A stretch of DNA of 64,000 nt from JBHELT01 sp046262935 (GTDB lineage Bacteria > Actinomycetota > CADDZG01 > JAHWKV01). The translations under genes and the position numbers were made by a program. Every line of letters starts with the position of its first letter. The stretch's first letter is position 1. Positions 1 through 9,200 of the stretch are shown in pieces. A model generated the notes under the pieces. The model did no database searches. It was not told the DNA's origin and saw nothing but the letters and a program-made list of their open reading frames with translations. The stretch spans positions 62,001 to 126,000 of the forward strand of contig JBHELT010000074.1 of the NCBI GenBank assembly GCA_046262935.1, read 5' to 3'.

Positions 1-57
1 TTTTCCGCATCATGGGCAGGTACGATAGGCCGCCATTCGAGAAAGGGCCGGAACCTA

Positions 58-960
58 GTGTCGCCTGCGGTGATCGAGGTCGAGAACCTCACCAAGATCT
101 ACGATGGGATCAAGGTCGTCGATTCATTGACGTTCAGGGTCGAAAAGGGTTCCTTGTGTGCTCTGCTCGGACCCAATGGAGCAGGCAAGACAACCACAGT
201 CGAGATCCTCGAGGGTTACCGCAAACCAGACTCGGGCTCGGTTCGGGTATTGGGCCACGACCCTTGGAGCACCGGAGGGGAACTCAAAAAACGTGTCGGG
301 CTGATGCTTCAAGAAGGTGGCGTCTACCCTGGGATCCGGGTTGCGGAAGCCGCACGCCTGTTCGGTTCCTACTATGACAACCCAGTCTCGGTTGATGAAG
401 CCATCGCGTCGGTAGGACTGACCGGGTATGAAAAGCGAAAGGTCAGGGGTCTTTCCGGCGGCGAGAAACAGCGATTGAATCTGGCTCTCGCGTTGATAGG
501 CAAGCCCGAGGTTCTGTTCCTCGATGAACCGACATCGGGTATGGACCCCCACGCCAGGGCATCGACGTGGGAGCGAATACAAGATCTCAAACGCAGCGGC
601 GTGAGCATCTTGCTCACAACCCACTTCCTCGAAGAGGCCGAGAATCTGGCCGATACGGTTGCCATCATCGACGAGGGCAGGCTCATCGAGGAAGGTCAAT
701 TGGCCGACCTCCTCTCCGTCGGCAAACACTTCGAATTCAAGACCGATCAACCCATAGATGCAGCCTCTTTGTCAGATCACCTCGGAGCGAAGGTGGTTTC
801 GAACGTTGCCATGAGCTATGTCGTCGAGGCCGCGCCGACACCAAGCCTGATCGCCCTGACCGCCGATTTCGTTTCATCTCACCAGGCCTTGATCACAGAA
901 CTCAAGACGGGACGCGTCTCTCTTGAATCGGTCTTCATGAAACTCACCTCAACCAAGTAG
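58..960 (+). CDS. ABC transporter ATP-binding protein (ABC-2/DrrA type)
   Basis: A 300-residue cytoplasmic ATPase that would power an ABC-2 exporter with the permease encoded next. It starts at GTG. Walker A (GPNGAGKT) lies at residues 38-45, the signature LSGGE at 132-136, Walker B (VLFLDEP) at 152-158 and the switch His near 189. The last ~80 residues form the small C-terminal domain common in DrrA-like ATPases. An ABC pair beside heme A synthase genes is a recurring actinobacterial arrangement, so a role linked to oxidase or heme assembly is possible, but the substrate cannot be read from the sequence. Confidence 0.9.
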   Translation: MSPAVIEVENLTKIYDGIKVVDSLTFRVEKGSLCALLGPNGAGKTTTVEILEGYRKPDSGSVRVLGHDPWSTGGELKKRVGLMLQEGGVYPGIRVAEAARLFGSYYDNPVSVDEAIASVGLTGYEKRKVRGLSGGEKQRLNLALALIGKPEVLFLDEPTSGMDPHARASTWERIQDLKRSGVSILLTTHFLEEAENLADTVAIIDEGRLIEEGQLADLLSVGKHFEFKTDQPIDAASLSDHLGAKVVSNVAMSYVVEAAPTPSLIALTADFVSSHQALITELKTGRVSLESVFMKLTSTK

Positions 961-981
961 GAGGCTCTTACGAAAGCGCTA

Positions 982-1689
982 ATGGCACAGAGCCGCATCG
1001 AATTCATCATGACTCTAAGGCGTGGAGAGAGCCTGCTGGTCACGATCGGCATCCCTGCGGGATTGCTACTGCTCTTCTCACTGATACCGATCACAAGTAC
1101 GAGCAAGCATCCCGTTGACCTTCTGCTGGCTGGAACACTTGCCATCGCCGTCATGGCATCGGCCATGGTGAGTCTTGGGATCTCGACCGGCTACGAGCGG
1201 CACTACTTGGTTCTCAAGCGCCTAGGAGGTACTCCCCTTGGACGAGCCCGCCTGATCGCGGCAAAGATCATCACCATCCTTGCGATCGAGGTATTGCAGA
1301 CGATCCTTTTGATCGGCCTAGCTATATTTGTTTTGCATGCTCATAACAACATCTCTTGGGCCGCTCTGGGGGCAACGATCCTTCTTGGCACTGCCGCGTT
1401 CGCGGGGATCGGTTCATCGATGGCTGGCCGTCTTCGCGCCGAAGCCAATTTGACCGCAGCGAACGCTCTGTTCTTACTTCTTCTGGTATTTGGCGGCTCG
1501 GTGGTTCCGCTCAGCCGTCTTCCCCATGCGCTCGCGGCTGTCGCCCGCGCCCTTCCGGCAGCGCCGCTAACCGAGATGATGAAATGGGCCGTGCGGGGTG
1601 GAGCTATCCCGTTTCACTCGTTGATCGTGCTGTCGGCCTGGGCCGTGATCACTCTGGTTCTCGCGATCAAAACTTTCTCTTGGGAATGA
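982..1689 (+). CDS. ABC-2 type transporter permease
   Basis: A 235-residue integral membrane protein, 21 bp downstream of the ATPase and on the same strand, so it is most likely the membrane half of the exporter. It is almost entirely hydrophobic, with about six predicted membrane spans and an early Arg-rich cytoplasmic stretch, the layout of ABC2_membrane permeases. ATG at 982 is the first usable start in frame. The Shine-Dalgarno is weak (GGAGG around 960-964 is rather distant), so translational coupling to the ATPase gene is likely. Substrate unknown. Confidence 0.82.
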   Translation: MAQSRIEFIMTLRRGESLLVTIGIPAGLLLLFSLIPITSTSKHPVDLLLAGTLAIAVMASAMVSLGISTGYERHYLVLKRLGGTPLGRARLIAAKIITILAIEVLQTILLIGLAIFVLHAHNNISWAALGATILLGTAAFAGIGSSMAGRLRAEANLTAANALFLLLLVFGGSVVPLSRLPHALAAVARALPAAPLTEMMKWAVRGGAIPFHSLIVLSAWAVITLVLAIKTFSWE

Positions 1690-1704
1690 GGCCTGCGCTT
1701 CTTG

Positions 1705-3705
1705 CTACTTGGGGACGGCTATCCCGATGTTCGGCCAGGAAACGGTGAACAATGCAGCGATCGCCAGTATGGGGATCGTCGTCCACGCAAGCTCCGAAGC
1801 TATCCGGGAACCCTTGCGATAACGAGCAACCGAAGCAACGATCGCTGTCTCGAAAGTTATGAACAACGCCGCAGCCACTATCGATACGGGCGCGTACAAC
1901 CAGGTTAGGCTCGGCGCCGCTAACGCCCTGTCGATAGCTGCTCCCACGAACAGCAGAACCAGATAGGTAAGCGAGAAATGGAACAAGGCCATCGCCGATC
2001 TTGGCGTAGGCCACCGTCGAAGGCGGATAGCGAAGAAGGCGAAGGCCGGTCCAAGGATGCAAGCGACCAACAGGTACATGGTCCCCATGTGCGCGACCGG
2101 ATACAGCAGCAGACTCGTCGCGATGAGCACGAACGAGTAAAGCAAGATCTGCCGAGTAGTTTCCGCAACCCCGTGCACCACAGGGAGCATCGGTATCCCC
2201 GCGGCCGCATACTCGTCTTTATGTCTGAGCGACAGGGCCCAGAAGTGCGGTGGTGTCCAGTAGAAAACGATCGCGAACAATATCCAAGCGGGCGCGGACA
2301 ATCCTCCAGTCACTGCGGCCCACCCAACTAGAACGGGAACAGCTCCCGCCGCGCCACCGATGACGATGTTCGACGGGGTTCGCCTCTTCATACCGATCGT
2401 GTAGACGAAGACGTAGAACAAGATCGCAGACGTCGCCAGAACTGCGGAAAGAAGGTTGACCAGGGCCGCGAGCCAACCGAACCCGGCGATACCAAGAACG
2501 ATCCCGAATCGCAGCGCAGCGCGTGGATCAACTTGGTGTAATGGCAAGGGTCGCCCTGCGGTTCGTGGCATCTTCTCGTCGATGTCGCGGTCGACGTAAC
2601 AATTGATCGAGTTGGCAGAACCTGCGGTGAGCGAACCTCCGAACAAAGTCGAAATGATCAGCCACCAAGAAGGATGACCCTTGCCAGCGATGACCATGGC
2701 TGGCACGGTAGTGATTAGAAGAAGTTCGATGATCCTTGGCTTCGTGAGCATGAAGTAAGCCTTGGCCTTGTCGAGATTGGACGCCTCTATCGGGGTCAAC
2801 CTTTCGCTCTGACTGCTGGTTGCCCGATCCTGAGCCGGGCTGATCCGGTAGGAAAGGGTTGCGAACGCAACCGTCATCGCCCACAGGATGGCCGAGGTCG
2901 TTACATGAGCCACGATCGCCCAAGGCTCAGACCTCGTAAACACGTTCAACGCGCCAAAGGCAACTTGGACCGCCCATAGCAACGACATCGAATGCGCAAG
3001 CATCACCAACGCTCGCTCGCGTTTCGCGCTTTGCTTAACTCTGATCGACAGATGGATCAGGGTGATCCCAAGCAGCGCGGCCGCGATGCGGTGGCCATAG
3101 TGAAGCCAACCAAGTGCCCCTCCAGAGGGAAAGACTCCGCCATTCACCAGGGGCCAGTCCGGGTACACAAGTGCGGCGTGGAATTGAGATACGAATGCCC
3201 CAACTACCAAGACCGTACCAACAGCCCCAAGAGCAACAAGACCATGTCGTGACACTGGATCGAATGCTCCGCCCTTGGGGCGGAACGAATTGACGGCCGT
3301 ATACACAAGTAACGCCAGCAGAGCCGATGCAACGACGAAGTGCAGCACTACAGCGATCGACGTGAGATCGGCAACCACAACCAACCCTCCGATCCCTCCC
3401 TGCGCGAACACGAGGACGAGGGCCAGGAAACAGGGCCAGAAGATCGTTTTCACCGGACGGAACTTGAGCCACGCGTAGATAGCCAGAATGGTCACGAGCG
3501 CAACGACCAGCGAAGCAGCGACCCTGTGAGAGAACTCGATCGCAACGTTGACGGAATCCAGCCGCGGGAGAAACTTGCCGTGGCAATGTGGCCAGTCGTT
3601 GCCGCACCCGAGTCCGGACTTAGTTGCCCTAACAAGCGCGCCGATCCCGATCTGGATGGCGGTCATCACCGCCGCGGCTACCGTGAGATTTTGTAGGCGC
3701 TTCAA
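1705..3705 (-). CDS. Fused heme A synthase (CtaA/COX15) and protoheme IX farnesyltransferase (CtaB)
   Basis: A 666-residue polytopic membrane protein joining two consecutive steps of heme A synthesis. The N-terminal ~300 residues are CtaA-like: a Cys pair C34/C41 in GLGCGNDWPHC and a heme-ligand motif EFSHR near residues 57-61. From about residue 315 the chain is CtaB (UbiA superfamily): it begins near MLTKPRI and carries the Asp-rich motif NCYVDRDIDEKMPRT, which binds farnesyl diphosphate through magnesium. Start is TTG with AAGG just upstream. It closes the ctaC-to-ctaG cluster. CtaA and CtaB are separate proteins in most bacteria; the fusion order CtaA-CtaB is the reverse of the reaction order. 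Confidence 0.9.
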   Translation of the reverse strand: MKRLQNLTVAAAVMTAIQIGIGALVRATKSGLGCGNDWPHCHGKFLPRLDSVNVAIEFSHRVAASLVVALVTILAIYAWLKFRPVKTIFWPCFLALVLVFAQGGIGGLVVVADLTSIAVVLHFVVASALLALLVYTAVNSFRPKGGAFDPVSRHGLVALGAVGTVLVVGAFVSQFHAALVYPDWPLVNGGVFPSGGALGWLHYGHRIAAALLGITLIHLSIRVKQSAKRERALVMLAHSMSLLWAVQVAFGALNVFTRSEPWAIVAHVTTSAILWAMTVAFATLSYRISPAQDRATSSQSERLTPIEASNLDKAKAYFMLTKPRIIELLLITTVPAMVIAGKGHPSWWLIISTLFGGSLTAGSANSINCYVDRDIDEKMPRTAGRPLPLHQVDPRAALRFGIVLGIAGFGWLAALVNLLSAVLATSAILFYVFVYTIGMKRRTPSNIVIGGAAGAVPVLVGWAAVTGGLSAPAWILFAIVFYWTPPHFWALSLRHKDEYAAAGIPMLPVVHGVAETTRQILLYSFVLIATSLLLYPVAHMGTMYLLVACILGPAFAFFAIRLRRWPTPRSAMALFHFSLTYLVLLFVGAAIDRALAAPSLTWLYAPVSIVAAALFITFETAIVASVARYRKGSRIASELAWTTIPILAIAALFTVSWPNIGIAVPK

Positions 3706-3718
3706 ACTGCCTTCTTTT

Positions 3719-4345
3719 CTAAGTGACGGTTAGCTTGCCGTTCATCTGCTGAGGATGCACCTGGCATTCGAAGAAATAGGTCCCGGGCTTGAGGTCGGGC
3801 CCCTCAACCTTGACTGACTTTGGTCCTGTGATGATGTCGGTTTTGAACAGTGGAGGGTCACTCGAACCCTCGGCAACCAGGATCGCGAAGTTATGCGGGA
3901 CCGATTCTTGGTTGTTGAACTTAAGCTCGAAGGTTCCTGCCGCCAGGGTGATCTCTTTCTTGTCGAAAGTCGCGTCCTTGGCGTTGATCTCGATAGAGCG
4001 TCCCGCCCCTGAAGGCTGAGACTGTTTCGGGCCTTCAGCCGCAGCTTTCATAGGGACTTTGACCTCGACCGCCCCGGCAGCTACTGCCGCCCCGATGAGC
4101 ACCGGGACAAGCGCTACCCCGATCACCGGAACAAGTTGCATCCGGCTCAATTTTGAACGGGCTGAAAGGAAGGCAAAAACGACCATCAGATTGAATGCGG
4201 TCATAAGGGCTACAGCGGTCGCGATCTGCTTGGGGACATTGAGCAGAACTCGAGAAAGCGTGAATGCGATCACGAAGATCGAACCTAACGCGATGATCGG
4301 GATCGCCACAGGCAGGATCACACGATCGCGCATCTGTTCATTCAT
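3719..4345 (-). CDS. Membrane-anchored cupredoxin-domain protein
   Basis: A 208-residue protein with three predicted N-terminal membrane spans (roughly residues 9-35, 40-62 and 71-93) followed by one exported cupredoxin domain (about 110-208). The type 1 copper ligands are visible: His in PHNFA, then Cys, His and Met in CQVHPQQM. The C-x2-H-x3-M loop almost matches that of the lipoprotein at 10276. It sits between ctaG and the heme synthase fusion, so an electron-transfer or copper-delivery role for the terminal oxidase is a reasonable inference. Gap to the next gene is 13 bp. Confidence 0.82.
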   Translation of the reverse strand: MNEQMRDRVILPVAIPIIALGSIFVIAFTLSRVLLNVPKQIATAVALMTAFNLMVVFAFLSARSKLSRMQLVPVIGVALVPVLIGAAVAAGAVEVKVPMKAAAEGPKQSQPSGAGRSIEINAKDATFDKKEITLAAGTFELKFNNQESVPHNFAILVAEGSSDPPLFKTDIITGPKSVKVEGPDLKPGTYFFECQVHPQQMNGKLTVT

Positions 4346-4367
4346 AGATCCACCATTCCTATCGACC

Positions 4368-5252
4368 CTATGGGCCCGTTTGGCCGGATTGATTGACCTT
4401 CAATTCAAGGTCCTGCCACTCGACCTCGTCAGGGGTCCCCTTCTCTTCCTTCGAGGACCAGCGGAAGAATAGCACCGCGATAACCCCCCAAAGAAGAAAA
4501 CCACCGAACAGTTTCATGGTTAGTCCTGCGATGCGTTGGTCGGCGAGCGCCGAGAACCCTGCGAACAGTCGCGGAGCCTTTATGTAGAACGCGTACATGG
4601 GTGTCTCACCGAAGGTCAAGAACGATGCCGGAACGGTCGGTACGATCGTCTGCCCGAACAAGTAGAGCATCTGAGCTGGATTCGAGATGCGCGCGATCTC
4701 GGGCAATGGACTGAATACGGGCCACCACATGATGATCGCCGTGAAAAAAAGCCCGGCGTGGGCCAAGAAGTGAAGTGGGTGATTCACCAGTACTGCATCG
4801 ACGAAAGCTGGCGAGTGACTGATCACCAGATAGCCGTTGAATAAGAGCAACGCAGGGATCGGTCTCGTCAACTTCTTCATGATGAACATCACCGGCTTGG
4901 GGCCAAGGACCCGGCGAGCCATCCAATGAGGAATCCCCAACAATATGAGCGGAGCCCCAACCAGAGAAAAGATCAGATGCTGGAACATATGAACGCTGAA
5001 CAGATACTGCTCGGCCATGTCGTGGATCGGCCAGCTGGCTCCTATCCAAAGAGCGCTCATCCCCCCCAAGAAGCATCCGACCTGCAGACGCGATACAGGC
5101 TTTTCGCCGGGTTCGACCGACGACTCCCCCCACCTAGCCACCAGCAGGGCATAGATCGCGAGGCCCGCGAGCATCATCGCCCACACTTCGTAGTGAGGAT
5201 GCCAGCCGAGTAGGTCCTGGAAAGATGCGGTTGAAGCGAGCGCCGAGATCAA
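4368..5252 (-). CDS. ctaG: Cytochrome c oxidase assembly factor CtaG (caa3_CtaG family)
   Basis: About 294 residues with some seven membrane spans and the CtaG_caa3 pattern (HMFQHLIFS, a long hydrophobic core, FGQTIVP). Family members help copper insertion into caa3-type oxidases. The open frame reaches 5420, but that would overlap subunit IV by more than 160 bp; TTG at 5252, just after the subunit IV stop codon (5257-5259), gives the usual family length, so I chose it despite a weak ribosome site. Its place directly after the oxidase subunits supports the assignment. Confidence 0.83.
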   Translation of the reverse strand: MISALASTASFQDLLGWHPHYEVWAMMLAGLAIYALLVARWGESSVEPGEKPVSRLQVGCFLGGMSALWIGASWPIHDMAEQYLFSVHMFQHLIFSLVGAPLILLGIPHWMARRVLGPKPVMFIMKKLTRPIPALLLFNGYLVISHSPAFVDAVLVNHPLHFLAHAGLFFTAIIMWWPVFSPLPEIARISNPAQMLYLFGQTIVPTVPASFLTFGETPMYAFYIKAPRLFAGFSALADQRIAGLTMKLFGGFLLWGVIAVLFFRWSSKEEKGTPDEVEWQDLELKVNQSGQTGP

Positions 5253-5256
5253 TCCA

Positions 5257-5565
5257 CTAGCCGATCGGTGACCCCGGCCTCTGCACGATCGTGAAGGTAA
5301 CAAGGACGATACCGAACACGATGATCGCAAGAACGATGCCAAGCACGAACAGTCGCTTGAAAACCTTGCTGTCGAACCGCAGATGCATGAACCACGATGC
5401 GACAAGAATGAATTTGACAAGGGCCATGCTCAGCAGAACCGGAACGATGATGGGTCGCATCGCTTTCACGTAGTAAACAGCGACCTCAGCTGCGGTGACC
5501 ACAGCCAAGATGGCGGCGATCTTCATGTATTGAATGTCACTGGGATGCTTATGCGTCTGTTCCAT
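5257..5565 (-). CDS. ctaF: Cytochrome c oxidase subunit IV (CtaF/CoxD type)
   Basis: A 102-residue protein with three membrane spans, the length and shape of the small bacterial oxidase subunit IV. The short motif SWFMHLRFDSK between the second and third spans is characteristic of the family. It lies 13 bp downstream of subunit III and immediately before ctaG, the standard order of a caa3-type oxidase operon. The subunit stabilises the oxidase complex in the cytoplasmic membrane. Confidence 0.88.
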   Translation of the reverse strand: MEQTHKHPSDIQYMKIAAILAVVTAAEVAVYYVKAMRPIIVPVLLSMALVKFILVASWFMHLRFDSKVFKRLFVLGIVLAIIVFGIVLVTFTIVQRPGSPIG

Positions 5566-5578
5566 CGGGGTCTCCGCG

Positions 5579-6193
5579 CTAAGGGATCAGATAAACGACA
5601 GTGAAGATGACGATCCAAACGATATCGACGAAGTGCCAATAAAGACCGATCAGCTCGACCTTTCGAGCATCTTGCTCTGACAACTTCCCAAGGTGAGAAA
5701 GTCCAACCAAAGAAAGCAGCATCAAGATACCGATGGTCACATGGGCGCCATGAAATCCCGTGAGAACAAAGAATGACGACCCGAAGTTGCTCGTCTTGAG
5801 CGTTAGGCCCTCTTTGACGAAACCGGTGAACTCATAGATCTGGCCGCCGATGAAGGTGCACCCAAGCAGGGCGGTGGCCAGCAGCCAAGCACGCATGCGT
5901 TTGTGGTCGCCTCGTTGGATCGCTGCAAGCGCCAGGACCATTGTCAAACTGCTCATCAGAAGAACGAATGACGAGACCGAGGTGTATGGGATGTCGTAGA
6001 GCTGATGTGGCTTGGGGCCCGAAAGAGAGTGGTGCTTGTAGAGCAGGTATGCCGATATCAGGGAGCCGAAGAAAAGACACTCGGACCCAAGGAATGCCCA
6101 CATCGCGAGCTTGGTGTTGTCGAGACCGGTGTAGGTCTCGTGAGCCCCATGCTCTTCGTGGCCGTGATGCTCGATGGCGGTTGAATCTTGCAC
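5579..6193 (-). CDS. ctaE: Cytochrome c oxidase subunit III
   Basis: About 204 residues with five predicted spans, the short actinobacterial form of subunit III. Typical segments are LAMWAFLGSECLFF, GFHGAHVTIG and LIGLYWHFVDIVWIVIF. The frame stays open to 6238, but GTG at 6193 has AGGAG seven bases upstream and avoids a longer overlap with ctaD, so I prefer it; the start then lies 11 bp inside the ctaD 3' end. The N-terminus is His-rich. The subunit is part of the heme-copper oxidase core. Confidence 0.92.
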   Translation of the reverse strand: MQDSTAIEHHGHEEHGAHETYTGLDNTKLAMWAFLGSECLFFGSLISAYLLYKHHSLSGPKPHQLYDIPYTSVSSFVLLMSSLTMVLALAAIQRGDHKRMRAWLLATALLGCTFIGGQIYEFTGFVKEGLTLKTSNFGSSFFVLTGFHGAHVTIGILMLLSLVGLSHLGKLSEQDARKVELIGLYWHFVDIVWIVIFTVVYLIP

Positions 6194-6203
6194 TTGCTGT
6201 CTC

Positions 6204-8069
6204 CTACTCTTCCGCCGCTGGTTCAAGGACCCATCCATACAGCCCAGCCAGAAGAACGAAGCCTCCGAAGATGCCCAGCCACCAACTATGCATCATGACC
6301 GCGTAGGCCATCAGTGGAAGTCCTACCGCCGCGACCATCGGGAAATATGAAGGCGACGGCATGTGTATATGCAGTTCCTGGGCATCTGCGTGTTCCTCAC
6401 CGTGATCGCTAGCACCGGCGGGAACAGGCATCGGCCGACCCCGCTTGTCTTCGGTGTACTTCTGGTGCCAAAAGTCGTCACGATCGTGCACCCGCGGGAT
6501 GGTTGCAAAGTTGTACTCAGGAGGCGGCGAAGGGATCGTCCACTCGAGGGTGCGGCCGTCCCACGGGTCCCCAGTCGCCTTGTGCCCTTTGCGTTTACTG
6601 TGAACGAAGTTGTACATGAACACCAAGATCGAAGCGGCGATCATAAAGGCGCCAACGGTCGAAACCATGTTCCACAGATCCCAACCGCGCCCGGAAGGGT
6701 AGGTGTAGATGCGACGCGACATCCCCTTCAATCCGAGGATGTGGAATGGCCCAAAAGTGACGTTGAATCCGATGATCATCAGCCAGAAGTGGATCTTGCC
6801 AAGGGTTTCATTCATCAGCCTTCCGGTGAACTTAGGGAACCAGTAGTAGATGCCCGAGAACAACCCGAAGATGGCGCCCCCGAACAGTACGTAATGGAAG
6901 TGGGCCACTATGTAGTAAGTGTCGGTCTGCTGGGTGTCGTGCGGCACGATCGAGTGCGTGACTCCAGAAAGGCCCCCGATGATGAACATGGCCACGAAAC
7001 CGATCGAGAAAAGCATCGGCGACTTGAACCTGAGTGACCCGCGATGCAGCGTTGCTATCCAGTTGAAGATCTTTACGCCTGTTGGAACGGCGATGAACAT
7101 GGTCGAGGTAGCGAAGGCGGCGTTGGCCGCGGTCCCCAAGCCGACGGCGAACATGTGATGAGCCCAAACGCCCCATCCCATGAACCCGATGGCGATACCC
7201 GAGAAGACAACCGCCGAGTAACCGAACAGCGGCTTGCGTGAGAAGGTTGGCAGCACTTCGCTGACTATTCCCATGGCGGGCAAGATCAAGATGTAAACCT
7301 CCGGATGACCGAACAACCAGAACAGGTGCTGCCAAAGAACGGGATCACCACCCGCAGCCGGGTTGAAGAAGTTGGCCCCGAAGTTACGATCGAAAGTCAT
7401 CATGAATAGCGCAACAGCGATGATCGGCATTGCGAACAGAAGCAAGAAGTTGACCACCAGGGTCATCCACACGAACACCGGCAAACGCAGCAAAGACATA
7501 CCAGGGGCTCGCATGTTGATGATGGTCACTATGAAGTTGGCCGAGGCAACGATCGAAGCCAGTCCAAGGATCTGAAGGCCAAGGGCGTAAAAGTCGATGC
7601 GATGTCCCGGCGAGAAGGCGCTAGACAAAGGCGCGTAGTTGAACCATCCGCCGTCGGGGGCTCCACCCAGGAACCAACTCGAATAGATGAAGAGGCCCCC
7701 GAAGAGAAAGACCCAATAGCTGAACGCGTTCAGGCGTGGGAAGGCAACGTCTCTCGCCCCGATCATCAGGGGCAGCAGATAGTTGAAGAACGCCGCCCCC
7801 AGAGGCATAACAACCAAGAAGATCATCGTCACGCCATGTGTCGTGAACAATTGGTTATAAAGATCAGCGCTCACCACATGACCGTTGGGCTTGGCCAACT
7901 GCAGTCGAATGAGCATCGCTTCGAGCCCACCCAATATGAAGAAGAAGAACGCGGTGTAGCCATACATCAGGCCTATACGTTTGTGGTCAACCGTTGTCAC
8001 CCAGCTCGAGATGCCAGTCTTCGCCGAAGGACGGCGGAATGGAACAGGAAGCTCGCCAGCCAAAGCCAT
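6204..8069 (-). CDS. ctaD: Cytochrome c oxidase subunit I
   Basis: A 621-residue catalytic subunit of an aa3/caa3 oxidase that reduces oxygen and pumps protons. Heme-copper ligands are in place: His78 (TTHGVT), the His-Tyr crosslink motif GHPEVYI, the CuB pair in WAHHMF, and VAHFHYV for the hemes. After the core of about twelve spans comes a hydrophilic linker and two extra C-terminal hydrophobic segments (SYFPMVAAVGLPLMAY onward), as in caa3-type enzymes. It starts 13 bp after the ctaC stop. Confidence 0.97.
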   Translation of the reverse strand: MALAGELPVPFRRPSAKTGISSWVTTVDHKRIGLMYGYTAFFFFILGGLEAMLIRLQLAKPNGHVVSADLYNQLFTTHGVTMIFLVVMPLGAAFFNYLLPLMIGARDVAFPRLNAFSYWVFLFGGLFIYSSWFLGGAPDGGWFNYAPLSSAFSPGHRIDFYALGLQILGLASIVASANFIVTIINMRAPGMSLLRLPVFVWMTLVVNFLLLFAMPIIAVALFMMTFDRNFGANFFNPAAGGDPVLWQHLFWLFGHPEVYILILPAMGIVSEVLPTFSRKPLFGYSAVVFSGIAIGFMGWGVWAHHMFAVGLGTAANAAFATSTMFIAVPTGVKIFNWIATLHRGSLRFKSPMLFSIGFVAMFIIGGLSGVTHSIVPHDTQQTDTYYIVAHFHYVLFGGAIFGLFSGIYYWFPKFTGRLMNETLGKIHFWLMIIGFNVTFGPFHILGLKGMSRRIYTYPSGRGWDLWNMVSTVGAFMIAASILVFMYNFVHSKRKGHKATGDPWDGRTLEWTIPSPPPEYNFATIPRVHDRDDFWHQKYTEDKRGRPMPVPAGASDHGEEHADAQELHIHMPSPSYFPMVAAVGLPLMAYAVMMHSWWLGIFGGFVLLAGLYGWVLEPAAEE

Positions 8070-8082
8070 CAGTTAGCTCCGT

Positions 8083-9111
8083 TCATTTCAAACTCAGAAG
8101 GTAAGCGGTCAAAGCGTCGATGTCGTCTTGACTCAGATGATAGTTGGGCATCTTCGAACCTGGCTTGCGAGCGGGCGGGTTGGCCAGCCACTTCGAGACC
8201 GCGTCGGCATTGATATCGAAGATAGAACCTGCGAATGTGCCGCGGCTGGCGAAGTGGGTGAGGTTGGGACCAACGATCCCAGCCGCCGTGGTCCCCTTGA
8301 CCGTGTGACATCCAACGCAGGGACCGTTCACGAAAACTTGCTCACCTTGTTGTGCCAGGCTCGTTTCGGGAGCTACTCGGTCTTTAGTTTGGTCCGACAC
8401 CCAGGTGTCGAAATCCGATGCTTCGTCGGCGAAGACCCTGTTTCGCATGTTCGCGTGAGACGCACCGCAATACTCAACGCACTCACCAACGAATTGCCCT
8501 TTGACCGGCGAAGAGATGGTCATATGGTTGATGCGTCCAGGAACCACGTCCTGTTTACCCGCAAGTTTGGGGACCCAGTAGCTGTGGATGACGTCGACAG
8601 ACTCGAGGGTTAAGTAGACAGGCCGGCCGACGGGGATATGCAATTCATTGGCGGTTGTCACTCCCAAGGTCGGATATCGATATTCCCACCACCACTGATG
8701 GCCGATAACTGTCACTTCCAAGGGGTTGTCCTTCGGTTTGGCCGAGATGTCGTAGATCCCTTTGATCGTAGGAACCGCGATCCCGGAAAGAAGCAGGACC
8801 GGGATCAGTGTCCATGCGATCTCGGCCTTGTGGTTTCCGTGCACCTGTTTGGGAGCATCCCGAGAGGACTTCTGCCGGTATCGCACGATCACGAATAGCA
8901 AAGCCCCCTCGACCAGCACGAAAACAACCGCCGCGATACCGAAGGTCAATCTCCAAAGAGAGTCTTCGCGCTTCGCGATGGCGCCCACCGGATGCAGGAA
9001 GTTCTGCGGGGCATCACGTGAGCAGCCGATGAGCAAGAACATCAGCCCAACAGCGAACAAGGTCGCTAGGAACTTTGGCCGCGCGAAATGAGGTTTCCTG
9101 CTGAGATTCAC
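8083..9111 (-). CDS. ctaC: Cytochrome c oxidase subunit II with fused cytochrome c domain (caa3 type)
   Basis: About 342 residues from GTG 9111; the frame is open to 9240, but the residues before GTG do not look like a signal. A lipobox (FLLIGC, Cys near residue 30) suggests a lipid-anchored N-terminus, followed by a second span and the cupredoxin domain with the binuclear CuA site CVEYCGASHANM. The last ~100 residues form a cytochrome c domain with a CVGCH heme site and a distal Met (KMPNYHL). This is the electron entry subunit, taking electrons from cytochrome c. First gene of the oxidase run. Confidence 0.94.
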   Translation of the reverse strand: MNLSRKPHFARPKFLATLFAVGLMFLLIGCSRDAPQNFLHPVGAIAKREDSLWRLTFGIAAVVFVLVEGALLFVIVRYRQKSSRDAPKQVHGNHKAEIAWTLIPVLLLSGIAVPTIKGIYDISAKPKDNPLEVTVIGHQWWWEYRYPTLGVTTANELHIPVGRPVYLTLESVDVIHSYWVPKLAGKQDVVPGRINHMTISSPVKGQFVGECVEYCGASHANMRNRVFADEASDFDTWVSDQTKDRVAPETSLAQQGEQVFVNGPCVGCHTVKGTTAAGIVGPNLTHFASRGTFAGSIFDINADAVSKWLANPPARKPGSKMPNYHLSQDDIDALTAYLLSLK

Positions 9112-9200
9112 GGTGCTGGATGCTAACAGAGCGCGGGGATGGTTACAGTTAAGGAACTTTGTGCCCCCGAGACCAAGATCCCCCCCCGCAACGCTCCACC

